NCBI GenBank assembly: GCA_023055355.1
Contig: JALJCS010000009.1
Coordinates: forward strand, 22,903,001-22,967,000
Direction of reading: 5' to 3'
DNA from: Agelaius tricolor
Lineage: Eukaryota; Chordata; Aves; Passeriformes; Icteridae
Length of the DNA: 64,000 nucleotides
Part shown: positions 53,501 through 64,000 of the stretch, one piece after another
How positions within the stretch are numbered: position 1 is the first letter of the stretch
How the letters are laid out: every line of letters begins with the position of its first letter
Position numbers and translations under genes: made by a program
The notes under the pieces: model-generated
What the model saw: only the letters and a program-made list of their open reading frames with translations
Databases searched by the model: none
What the model was told of the DNA's origin: nothing

Positions 53501-56500
53501 CACTGTGCGCACATTTTGGTACAGTGCTCCTGCCTTTCCTCATGCTTTGAGTGTTCTTGTGATCTGTGGAGCTGTGCTTGTCATGAAATCACAGTATAAA
53601 TGTCAGCAGTTCTGTAGGTTGGAGTGGCTCTTCACTGCCAGGCCTGAGATCAAGGCACCCATGAAGTGCCATCACAAGTTCCTTTGTACTCATGCATGCA
53701 AAGTTCCTCCTGCTTGGTCTTTGATGAAGCTGCTGACAGATAAATAAAGGGCTTTTGGAGGCATTTTCATGTGAATCCTCTCAGCTCCCCTCTTCTGAGA
53801 GCTCTCCAAAGAAACTTTCTCAGAGCTTGCATTCTGAACTGAACTATAAATGGCTGGATCTGAAACAGTCTCACCCAGAGTAATTCTGTTTTCATTAATT
53901 GGCTGTGAATCAAGAATCTTTCACAGCTGAAACACACCCAAAGACTCAAACTAGATACTCATAATCATCACACTCTTTGTATTTATCATGAACAATTTTT
54001 GGTTTGTTTTTCTGTAATGGCCCTAAAAGCAGTTTCTTGAGATCAGATGCCAGTGGAAAGGTTGCTGCAAATCACTTAGGTTTTCTCTACACAAGATCCT
54101 TCCAATTGGAATAAAATTTCCCAGATTTTAGTAAATTTCTCTTTGAGGTATGCCCAAATTATGAGATTAGAGACATAGCTAATCTGTGTTGCTGGTTTTT
54201 TTGTGGGAGACATGCCATACATTTAACTGTGGGTTTATTGCCTGGCAGAGTGATTTTGACAGCCTTCTATTTAGATTCAGAATATCAGGACAAGAAAAAT
54301 GAAGGGAAACTTCAGCAGATGTCTTGATTTTTAACTTTCTTTGGCTGCTCTGGTAAAACTTCCTCTACTTTCAGTGCATTAACAGTTTAATTTAATTTAA
54401 AGTTCCATGTCCTGTTACCAGTAAGAAAATAGAGCTGCTCTTGTATTACTGTTTCTGTAACCTGTGATTATCAAGAATAGAGGTAATAGAAAAATTCACC
54501 AGAAACATTTCTGCCACTCTCCCTTTCTCTGTGTTCCTGGGTAATGCCAAGCTGCAGTGGCTTGTATAGTGAGAAGAAGGAGAGGAAAAAGAAAAAACAC
54601 TTTTCCCAACAGCAGTTTTTGTGATGGCTGCAAAAATATCCCCTATTAGGATTTTATACATTAAACATCCATAGCAATTATGTTTAATGAATGTCATTTA
54701 TAACACACCTTGAAATCCATGCTACTTTGGTGCAAGACTGAGAAGGTATTTTTCACTCATTAAACTGTCACTTAGTGTCACTCATAAGAGGTCTTGTTAG
54801 AACAATATAATGAATAATGGATGCCAGTAAAATCTGTCTCCCTGCTTTCTGCTAACATAAATCTCTAATTTTGCCCTCAAAGTAATGAATTTATTTCAAA
54901 TGTTCTGTTGTGGTTTTTACCTCCTTTTCTCTTTTTCATTGTTCTTTTCTCATTAAAATAAGCTGTTTTGAGGAGACATTCCAGTTATTCCTGGACAGTT
55001 TTTAGGAACTGACTTTCTCTTTAATGTTGTATTCAGACAGATCATTTTTATTGATTTAATCTTAGAGTTTATTTTAAATTCTTGCTTTCCTCAAGGCTTT
55101 TCTTGCAGTGTTGCTTCTTTTTTGTTAACTTCTTGCAGTCAAAGCAAAATTATCAAAGAGAATGACAGAATGGTCGAGGTTGTAAAGGACTCTGGAGGTC
55201 ATCTGCTCTGACCTCTGGCTGAAGAAAACTCAGCAAGAGCTGTTGCACAGGACCATGTGATTGATCCCTACTATGAGCATTTGTGACCTGTAGAACAGGT
55301 TTTTTCTTTTCCTTCAGTCTGCCAGGAAAAGAATAGAGAAGGAATAAACAATAAGTAATGCAGTACTTAATTTTGGAGAAGGTGGATTGAAAAGGTAAAG
55401 CTTGCGCAGGCAATAAGCAGGATTAGATTGCTGTCTTACTGGTCTTCAAAACCAAAAATTCCCTTTCCTGTTTGTACCCAAAACAGAGAGAGCTGTGACT
55501 ATTTAAAGTAAAATCTTGTAGAATAAGTTGATAGGCTTGTTCTTGTAGAGTTAAATTAACAAGGCTTTGATAAAAAATGTGCTAAAACAAAAGCTCACTC
55601 AGACAACCCAAAGCAGGAGGGAGATTTCAGTACAATCTTGGAAAAGCCGAAAGGCTTTCCCTTTCTCCCTTTCTCCCTTTCTGTCACTCTAATTGGCCTT
55701 TCTTTCAAGCGAAGGCTTGAATGTAAAGGGCTGAAAATGCTTCTGACAGAGTCACATAGGTAATTTTCTGAACTGGCTAAATTTGGAGTGAAAACATGCC
55801 ACTATCCTGATGGGGTTTTGAGGAAAAATAGCAGAATAGCTGTCACTCTAGGACTGGAGAAAGGTGCCTTAGGCTGGCATTTGGGGAGGAGTGAGTGTAG
55901 AGTCAGAAAACACCAGCTTGAAGTTCTCAAGACACTGCTTGCTAGCAGTTGGTGGTGCGTATTTCCTGGCCTTGTTGTGTTATGGCAATGATTTTGGTGT
56001 TTCAAGTTCAACTCAAGCCTGTTTCACTGTGGAGTATTACATTGAACTTGAAGGTTTTGAAGGAGCACCTTGTTAATTGGTTTTTGTGGGGTTTTATTTT
56101 CAGGTCTCAGCATGGTTTTTCACAACCTTTACAGTCTCAGGGCTAAAGGACAAAATCCACTATGTGGAAAGCCTTCAGCAGTTGTTCACAGCCATACCCC
56201 CAGAACAGATTGATCTTCCCCCTTTCGTGCTCGAGTACGATGCCAGGGTAAGTGACTGCCTGTGGCCACCATGAAACTCTGCCCTAAGAGCAGCTCTCTG
56301 CTCCCATTCTGCTCTGCAAGTCTTTAAGGGCACTGACTTCCACACCTTAAGAATGGGGAGAAGAAAGAGGGAAGGTTTCTGGAGAGTCTGTGTTGTTCTG
56401 TGAGTAATGATTTCCTGATTTTTTTGTCTAGATCAGCCCAAGCAGAGGCCTTGGCTAAGAAGGAGGGCTACTTTCCCATTAGAGCAGTAGCAGTCTCCTA

Positions 56501-57217
56501 TGTGCATAACAGGCAGCCTACCTTTCTTCAGCCAAGAACTGTAACATAACACACTAACAGCCTGTGGACAAGATAAAATTTGTGTTAGCTGCTGTACACC
56601 TTATACTGACTGGAAAAAGAAATGGTAGCTGTGTTTCATCTTCGCTGCCCCACGTACTAACAAGCAAGCAGGAAAAGCGAAAGCAAAAAAAAAAAAACAG
56701 CAGGGAAAAATGGAACAGTAGAAAAGTGTCCTGCCTTTGTGTAAGACCCTCTTCCTCTTCCCTTCTGCACCTCAGGTCTCTAACCAAATGGTGGCATAAA
56801 TATGGCTTGCATTGGCAATATCCTTCCAAAGACTACGTGGTGCAACTCCAAAGGAGTAGCCAGAGCTGTGTGTCTGCATTAGTAGCTGTGTCTGAGTCAC
56901 TGGCTGTGCCAACAAAGCAGTGTCACTGCTTTGGCTTAATGGCAAAAGTTCAACTTGCACTTCCTGCTTATGCTTAAAACATAGGCAAAAGCAAGGCCTG
57001 TGTTTGCTTGTTTAGCAGCACAGTCCTCTCCTGGGTGAGTTGTGGCACTCACTCACCCATGGAAAACAAAGCCTAATACCTAATTATTTCTGCCTCTGTG
57101 GCACTGTCACTGCACCAAGGTGTATTGGAGAAGACTTCTGTTCAACTGCTTGTTCTATTCTCATTGCAGGAAAATGGGCCTTACTATTCCTCTTATCCTC
57201 CATCCCCTGACTTGTGA
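35600..57217 (+). CDS. GDAP2: GDAP2, complete, 13 coding exons
   Basis: Ganglioside-induced differentiation-associated protein 2: an N-terminal macro domain and a C-terminal CRAL-TRIO (Sec14-like) domain. Human loss-of-function variants are linked to recessive spinocerebellar ataxia. Coding exons: 35600-35775 (exon opens at 35529), 37318-37457, 41362-41515, 43441-43529, 45429-45505, 46526-46685, 48127-48277, 49195-49271, 49917-49993, 50554-50693, 51302-51356, 56104-56247, 57170-57217. Phase is unbroken: 1,488 nt, 495 residues, against 497 in human. It starts MDPLGAPSQFVDVD. The macro domain is about residues 60-220 (VALLNCTAIVNTSNE, GFNLAARFIIHTVGPKYKSR, YPLEDATHIALRTVRRFLE). The middle linker holds NAEGEPVVPERQIRI. 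The CRAL-TRIO fold is about 330-480 (NRWLCQARAEDLSDIASLKA, VTLIDMEKALLYFIHVMDHI, WFFTTFTVSGLKDKIH). It ends PPSPDL. All introns are GT-AG. The macro domain is reported not to behave as a classic ADP-ribose hydrolase, so I do not assign an enzymatic role. Confidence 0.97.
37458..41361 (+). other. GDAP2 intron (3.9 kb)
   Basis: No exon or recognisable recent transposon. It contains an AT-rich duplicated or palindromic block at 41095-41163. A short stretch near 38215-38240 (CCAAGGTCACACAG) resembles the core of an old MIR-type SINE but is too short to call. Confidence 0.5.
41095..41163. repeat. AT-rich direct and inverted repeat
   Basis: AAAATTGAGAGGAA occurs at 41106-41119 and 41150-41163, 44 nt apart. 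Between them lies TTTAAAATTAAAATTTTAAA, a palindromic AT block. It looks like a local duplication in a GDAP2 intron. Confidence 0.7.
42223..42624. mobile_element. passerine-type endogenous retrovirus solo LTR with perfect target-site duplication
   Basis: A 402-bp element starting TGTGGTGGTG and ending CCATGACA (TG...CA ends), flanked by CAATAGT at 42216-42222 and again at 42625-42631. The body is a type I recognise as abundant in songbirds (GACTCCATGTTTCAGAAGGC, GACTGTGATTGGCCATTAAT). No internal retroviral sequence is present, so it is a solo LTR left by recombination. AATAAA occurs at 42415-42420 on the plus strand and also near 42295 on the minus strand, so I leave orientation open. It lies in the GDAP2 intron 41516-43440. 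Confidence 0.92.
51357..56103 (+). other. largest GDAP2 intron (4.7 kb)
   Basis: Contains a CR1 fragment (55162-55262), a CCCTTTCT-type simple repeat at about 55658-55683, and two minus-strand open frames (51462-51785 and 52513-52881) that look somewhat protein-like but have no identity I recognise. No additional GDAP2 exon is needed: exons 51302-51356 and 56104-56247 join in frame. Confidence 0.55.
55162..55262 (-). mobile_element. CR1 LINE 3' fragment
   Basis: GACAGAATGGTCGAGGTTG, GGACTCTGGAGGTCATCTG and a following CTCTGACC are the reverse complement of the CR1 3' end. It is intronic in GDAP2 and antisense to it. The right boundary is uncertain. Confidence 0.8.
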
Positions 57218-57925
57218 TCTGCAGTCCTGTGATGCTGCCAGTTCCCCATGGATCCAATGACCTGATGCCTGCCAAAACCTGTGCATTTACCCATGTACAG
57301 AATTCAGAGAGAGGGTTTTCCTCCCCCAGCTCTGGTATTTTTTTACTGATGAGATATTTTCAAGCACTCAAGCAATCAGAGAACTTTATGCCACTGTGAA
57401 CTGTACAACTATTTCAAATATATTTATCCAATGGAAAAGCTGATTTAAAGATCACTAGATGCATTTGTTTGTTTGTTTTGTTGTTATTGCTGCTGTTATT
57501 GTTGTTTTTTTGAAGCTGTTACATTATTTTTCTGAAGAGACTTTCTCTTTTCTGGGAAATCCATCAAAAGCACTTGATCATATTTTTAACTATTACTATT
57601 TTCCAGCTCTGTTTGTAATAACCATTTCTGACTGGTCTGTACAAGTATTGTGTTGTACCAGCCTGACACATCGCTCATCATATGGTCTGTGTTTCACATC
57701 TGATTACTTTCCCTTTCTGTTAGTACTGATTACTTTAGTCTTGACCCAACAAAACTATCTGGAATTGGGAATGCCATGTCTGCAGGCTGACAGAGCACTA
57801 CAGCCAAGCCAACATTACTCCAGGATTTAGTCCCATAAACTGCTAGGAGCCTTGAAAAAGTCCCTGCCAGTTTTCATTGGATGATGTGAAGGACCATGTC
57901 AGGATGCCACTACCCTCCCAGTAAG

Positions 57926-57931
57926 AATAAA
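57926..57931 (+). terminator. poly(A) signal of GDAP2
   Basis: AATAAA about 710 nt past the stop codon, followed within 25 nt by a G/T-rich stretch (TTTGTGGTTTCTTTTC), as expected for a cleavage site near 57950. The 3' UTR before it contains no other AATAAA that I noticed. Confidence 0.65.
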
Positions 57932-60900
57932 ACTGAAAAGCATTTGTGGTTTCTTTTCTCTAACTGTATTCATTTATGTTCTCCTTTGCCGTGGCCAGCT
58001 ATGTTGGTATAAGTGGATGCCATCTGCCTAAACTGGTTTTGGAGGGGAGGGGGAAACGGTGGCTCCAACCCCAGCCTCTGGTGGCAGAGATTGTTTTTTG
58101 GAGGTATCAGTGTCCCTCTGATTTCCTGTTGCACTGACACTCACTGATTTTTGACAGACACGATAAATGCCAGAGAGCTTAGCCACAGGTTACTTGAGGA
58201 ACTGGAGGTGAGAAGTGTTTCAGGGCTGCCCGTGGAAAGCTAAAAGGGGAGGGAGAAGGCTCCCTTGTAAAACATAATCAGGGATGGCAGACCCAAGAGC
58301 ATAAGAACTAAATCCTTGGTAGGAAGAATGTCACAACACTACTGAATATGAAAATGATAGTATGATTTTCATTATTTGATTCTAGCTGCTTTCCTGCTCC
58401 AACTTGTATCTGCTACTCTCTGTTTACCAAAATTCATTTCCACTTCTGCAATAACTACCTTATTTAAGCATTAGCAGAAGTCATTGTGAGATATCCTAGA
58501 AGGTGGCTATTCATGCCTGTTGAGCTGGTTGTAAATTATACTCCTGTCTTATTTAAAGATACTGTAAACTGATGGGATAAGCAAGGACAAATTCTGTCTT
58601 GGTCATGTAATTGCATGTCATGATTTCTGTTTGCAGTCAGAGAGTTTGGAGTGTGGTCTAAGACAGGCCATACTGAGTTCCCTTTCTTTCCCACCTTTGC
58701 CTCCTGGCTCAGTGTCGTGTTTATCCTGCACGTATCCTCACATATTGGGATATCTGTTGCTATGTCAGTCACAGATTACAGTAATCACTTTCCTGGGCTG
58801 TGACTGTCATTTATATAAAACATATAAAAAGCAAGTGGGTTTGTTTTCCAAGTGTCCCTTAAGTGATTCCATAATCACATTCAAGGTGCTGCTATAACCT
58901 GGAAACTCCAGTGTAATGGAAAACTCCCTTAGTGCTAATACTGGGGAGCACTGCACCTTATGGTCTGTTCACACGGGATTGATTCAGCACTTTCCTGGTG
59001 GCTTTGGAGAAGGAAACAGCAGCAGTTTGTTCAGAGCAGCCACCACGTGTCCCTCCCGCCCCTTTTCACCTGGCTGTTCACAGCTGCCCTTGTCCAGTGA
59101 CTTTTATAGCCAGCACTGAATTTTCCATGCTTCTCTAACGATTTGTGCAGCTTTCCACCCCCGTGAACCATCTGCTGTTTTTCACACCCCTGGCTTTTCC
59201 AGTGAGGCTGCTGCAGAATTGCCTGCGAGCCCTTAATGGGCAGATTAAAGGTGATTCAGAGCTTATTGTGGAAACCAAACTCTCAGCTTGACAGTTTTTA
59301 GATGGTTTTGTCCCTTTAGCTCACAGATGGCTCAGAGTCATAAAACCTAAACAGTTCTTGTTAGGACTCAGTCTGCACGTTTTCCAAACGTGCAGTCATT
59401 TTCAGAAATTATTTGGCTCAGTGAAGTGTGAATGTGCCTCCAGAGCACTTGCAGAGCAGAAAGGAGAATTTGGCACTGTGCATCTTATTGTGTATATTTT
59501 TCCCTTGAAAGACTTTGCTTTAAATCTTATTTTTTTTTTACCCAAGTCTTGCAAATCTCAGTGGCAAGACAGACCTGCATTGTGCTGCAAAGATCCTGCA
59601 TTTTCCAATGAGTCTGGAACTGTGACAATTTACCAGTTTTATGTTTTTAATGGAGATATTTGAAAAAGTAATGTGACAGTGAAGAAACCCAAATCATTGA
59701 AATGCTCGGGATATTCACTGCTATTAAAATGTTTCATTGCTTAATTCTAAGATGCAAAAAACTGCATTAAATCAGCTGAGCTGCATTTGTTCTAGGCAGT
59801 GATAAACACTGGCCTGCCCTAGTTAAGGGTGGACACGATGCTTTGCTCTGGAAGGTGGCCAGGGAGGCAGTCTGTGCATTTTATCATCCCTACCCACTGC
59901 AGCATTTAAAGTTCTGATGAAGGGTTTGTTGTCTTGCTTAAAACCATCTTACACCATCTGCAGGCTCAGAAAGGAGAGTCTCCTCAGAAAATGTATTGGT
60001 GTAATTATGAGGGTCATTATTCACCTCAGTATGGCCCAGGGTGTTACAGTGGTAGAGTGTCAGTAAAACTGAGCTGTGGTGCTCAGGCTCTCCTTGGCCA
60101 CCTTGTTCTGACAGATCCTGTGTTCTCTCAGTGGCACTGCCATTAGATGTCCTAAGTCTGGCAGTGCACAGTGTCCGGGCTTACCTGTTCTCATTTGCCC
60201 AGGCTGAGTTTGTAGCACTTGCCAGGGCAGTGACAGATAAATTACCTGGTGGCTGCTGCTCTTGTTGAGTGTTGTGCTGGTTTCTCAGCTGGATGCTGTT
60301 GGGGAGTGGCAAGAAGTTGTGGGTGAAGTCAATGTCTACAGTTCTTTGAGCCAGGGTGAATTTATAGAGTCACAGAACAGTTTGGGTCTAAAAGGTCATC
60401 CAGTTCCATCTCCCCTGCCATGAGCAAGGACACCTTTCACTAGACCAGGTTGCTCAAAGCCCCATCCAACCTGGCCTTGAACAGTTGCAGGGATGGGGCA
60501 TCCACAGATTGTCTGTACAACCTGTTCTTGTGCCTCGTTTGCTATGTACATTTCAACCTGAACTGTTCTTTTTTCCTGTGCTCTCCTGCTCACAAAAACC
60601 TGAGGATGAAAACAGAGCTGCTGAGTTTCTTGGACATCTCTTCCCCAGTGGTTGCCTGAACCCATTTTTCCTACTGCAGCTGCCTCTGTTGCCTCAGCTT
60701 TGCAGTGAAGGAGGCCTTCTCCCCAGTCTGTCCCTGAGCACTCCCGTGGCTGCAGGGCTGCACAGGATTAGCATCCTGCTGCTGAGAGCAGACACGCCAT
60801 GTGAAATCAATTTAGATGGTTCTGCTATTCAGCAAGCTGATACCAGCCCTTCTCCCCTGTCAAACTGCAAAACAAGAGCAAAAGGAGTTATCCCCTTTCC

Positions 60901-63900
60901 TTGGCCTCTCTGGGATGAATCTCCTGTTACATTTGTGACCAAGCAACCAGCTAGTCCTGGTCTGAAACTTGTTTGCACCTCTAAGTGTAATACAGGAATT
61001 CCTGACTGTGTTGATTCTGGCTAAATAGAAACTGATCCCAATGACTTCTGTTAGCAAGTGCAATCTTGGGAGAGTATGGGAATTGTTTCAGCTGTATTTG
61101 GGGAAGAGGGAAAGAAGAAAACTACCTGGAACAATTCAATTTGTGATCCTCTAGTGCCAGGGAGGACTAACACCAATATATAGCCAGTACTCCTACAGCA
61201 ACTGGCCTAGTGGATTATCTTCAGTCTCCCCAGGAAAGTAATAATCCCCAAATTAGAGGGATGAACAACTGAGTACAGAGACTGGCAATGTGCAGTGTCC
61301 AGCCTCTGTGCTAGGCCAGGGTGAGGATGGGGGTGAGCTAAAGAGCCCTGAGCCATACTGGATATCCTGGAGCAGGTAGAGGCAAGCAAACCTGCTGCAA
61401 GGTGCTGTTTCCTTCCAAAGTGAAATGAGATGTTTCATGCCTCAGTATTGCAATACAGAGCCTTCTTTGCTCATGTGCTTAAAATTAAAGCAGTGTGTGA
61501 GGTGGTGGGGAGGGTGTTCCTCTCTGGTTCCAGAGCTGATACAGCTCCCTCCTCCAGGAGAAGGGGGAGAGTGCTGTGTAAAGGTTAAGGACTGCAGGGA
61601 TTAAAATGAGCCCTCTGCAGCATGGCCTCTGCCTCTTGGAGTACCAGGTGGATTTCTGATAAGCAGTCTACTGCTTGATTCTACAGTCCCTCTGAAATAT
61701 TTTAAATGGCAAAACCATTCTCAATATGTATAACTGAAAAAATGCCAAGATTCCTAATGCAATTTAGACATAGCTGTGGAGGAGGTGGCTTTGCTTGGAA
61801 GGACATTATGTACAGAAACGAGGGGAAGGGGATTGTATCAGATGATCCACAGCAGTCTGTCTGCCAGGACAGCATCTGTTTTTAATCGGTCCATCAGATC
61901 CTGTTTGAAGCCTTTCTCAGCTGTGCTTCCCTTGAAAACCAGATTCCTCATCCAGATGTGGCAGGACTGCTTTCCATTACAGTGTGGTTAGCACAAGAGC
62001 AACAAAACTCCGAATGTTACTGTGTGCTCAACACTTTCACCAAGCTGTTGTGAGAAGTCCTTTCTCCAGGGAAGATGTAGGTACCAGAGCCTCTTCTCCT
62101 TCATTCCTCCCATCTACCACAGTTTATTCCTCTCCTATTTTTGATGGGGGTAGCAAGGAAGGTTGTTAAATTCCTACCCTTGTGCTGTGGAAGGTGTCAA
62201 AAGCAGGTCAGTGTCCTCTAATACCAATGCTTCCAAGAGGAACTGGTTTTGGGAGCAGGATGTGGCTTTGTATCCAGGTAACCAGTAGTGGCAGGAGTAC
62301 CCTGAGCCAGGTCCTGCAGAAATGCTCAGGATAGACTGTTCCTGGACTAGAACCAGTTCTGCACTGTGTCAGTCAGTGTGGTCCTGACACATCTCTGCCT
62401 GGTACCTGCAGCTCATTTGCTGCCTGCACATGTGAGTTTCAGATCCATCCACTAAAGAAGCTGTGGGCAAATGTGGTGGGCTTAATCTCAGTCCATTGGG
62501 AAGGTCCTGTAACTCACTGAGAACTGACATGAATGGTAAACAGAGGAAAGGCTCGGCCTGATGATTTGTTCTTGTTGCATGTTGTTATTTTTCAGAAAGC
62601 AAAAGCAATTTTTAAGTAGTTGATAAGAAAAATTATTTAATCGTTAATGTTTTAATGAAGCTCTGGAGTGGTGTACTCAACACCTCTGCTGGGGTAACTG
62701 TGTGGCCTGTCACAGAGCAATAGGGGTCCTGTGTTGTCCATCTTTTGCCAAAAATCTCCCTCGTACTTGGTTCCTTCAGGAAAGAGGATTCTAGCTATGA
62801 CTGAGGAATGCTATGGGTGAGAGGGTCTTCATGATTGCCACAAACCTGAGCTGCTGTCCAAGCTGCAGTCCTGGCCTGGCACATGGACACTGTGTGCTCA
62901 GTGCAACTGGGCTGTAACCTGGCCTTCTGCTTGAAGAGAGGGCTACAGATCAAGTTTCAAACGTGGCTGTAGAGCTGCTTTATCAACAGGAGCATTCACA
63001 ATTGAGTCTTGTTTGTAGGTTTGGTGTCTAGCATGACATTCTTAACAAACTGACATCTACCATAAAGCAATGCTGCACAGGAGCAGACAGAAATATTGTA
63101 GTGAGTGTCCTGCCCTGGGGGTAGGTGTTTGTCCCACAGAACAGGCCCAGTGTCTTCAATCAGTTCATCATGCTTGCTTCAGTGAAAGAGAAGTTTGCAA
63201 ACCCTGATTCTCATTCTCACCAGAACATTTGTGCAGCAAGGAGCTCGCTGTGGTTTAAAGGTTTAGAGGTTTAATAGCAGCATCTGGCTGCCATCACAGC
63301 TTGGACACACTTAGCCATTGCTAATGGTTTGGCTGGAAAAGCCATTTTTACATCATCTGAATAGATTTACTTATTTGCAACAAGATGTTACCCTGTCTGC
63401 CCAGAAAGGACATTTCATTGTGTATTGAAGACTAGCACTAATGAACACCTCCACAAGAACAGGGAAGGTGGAAAATGGCCCCTTGACTAAATTAATAGGG
63501 GCAGTAAGGGAAGGCCTGGCTGGGGTTCATTATCTCTGCTGGTTCTCTGGCCCATTGATCCATTGGCACCCTCTTCATGGGATGCAAAGTGTGCAGTTTG
63601 GGGCAGGTGAACCCACAGCACTTGGAACCTGTTCTCTGCAGTAGCGGCCAGCAGCAATAATGAGTGAAGCATAATGCAACTGCCCTCAGAGGAATATCTC
63701 CTACATGGATTCAGGAGCTCCTAAAAGCTTTTGGGCCACCTCCTCAGCAAGCTGCAAGGCCCCAGAGGTGAGCTAGTAATGGGAGATCCCAAAGAGAGTG
63801 GATGACCCAGCCTGGCCAGTGCTCACTGAGCACAGAAGAGTGGAGAAAGAAAGAGCAGATCCTGAGGTCACTGAACCTGCCACTGTCAGCAGGTAAAGCC

Positions 63901-64000
63901 TCATCAATCCAGCCCATCCAACCCTTGGATCCATCCCTTGCCAGCGAGGGGAAAACAGAGAAAACTGCTGGGCATAGCTGAAACTCTCCCTGACAGTGCT
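57932..64000. other. intergenic region downstream of GDAP2
   Basis: About 6 kb with no gene I can support. One CR1 fragment (60364-60545) is present. The rest is unique-looking sequence with scattered short open frames. In mammals the next gene on this side is TENT5C at some distance, and no part of it is recognisable here. A repeat-free stretch at about 59100-59750 could hold regulatory sequence, but this cannot be shown without alignment. Confidence 0.55.
60364..60545 (-). mobile_element. CR1 LINE 3' fragment
   Basis: AGAGTCACAGAACAGTTTGG, AAGGTCATCCAGTTCCATC, CCCCATCCAACCTGGCCTTG and GGGATGGGGCATCCACAG are the standard CR1 3' region in reverse complement. The element is 5' truncated and reads right to left. 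Confidence 0.93.

Noticed and set aside
1..64000. tRNA, rRNA, CRISPR arrays, prokaryotic operons or mobile islands
   Set aside because: Nothing of this kind was seen. The sequence is typical intron-rich vertebrate nuclear DNA.

Overview
The window looks like a nuclear chromosome segment from a bird, most likely a songbird. The evidence is CR1 LINE fragments with the typical avian 3' end, two solo LTRs of types I recognise from passerine genomes, and three spliced vertebrate genes in the conserved order SPAG17 - WDR3 - GDAP2. No bacterial, plasmid, phage or CRISPR feature was seen.

Layout. (1) 1-8.87 kb, + strand: the last ten coding exons of SPAG17 (central-pair apparatus of motile cilia), ending at a stop at 8825-8827. 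Its last intron is not GT-AG. It has an exact U12-type AT-AC 5' splice site, a near-perfect U12 branch point and an AC 3' end. (2) 8.9-14.1 kb: convergent intergenic DNA with one clear CR1 copy. (3) 14.1-33.72 kb, - strand: the complete WDR3 gene (UTP12 homologue, small-subunit processome). All 26 coding exons were resolved with consistent phase, giving 939 codons. (4) 33.5-34.3 kb: a CpG-rich bidirectional promoter between WDR3 and GDAP2. (5) 33.9-57.9 kb, + strand: the complete GDAP2 gene (macro domain plus CRAL-TRIO/Sec14-like domain). It has a non-coding first exon and 13 coding exons giving 495 codons. (6) 57.9-64 kb: intergenic DNA with one CR1 fragment and no gene I can support.

WDR3 and GDAP2 are head-to-head, with roughly 200 bp between the WDR3 start codon and the first GDAP2 exon, so they probably share a promoter. 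SPAG17 and WDR3 converge. I see no operon-like or pathway relation: the three encode a ciliary structural protein, a nucleolar ribosome-assembly factor and a cytoplasmic or lysosome-associated macro/CRAL-TRIO protein.

I did not find an undescribed system. The observations most worth checking are the AT-AC intron of SPAG17, a 46-bp tandem duplication that copies the 3' splice site of WDR3 exon 10, a possible spliced uORF in GDAP2, and a solo LTR with a perfect target-site duplication. Exon boundaries were derived by hand from splice consensus, phase and remembered family similarity. UTR ends and repeat boundaries are approximate.
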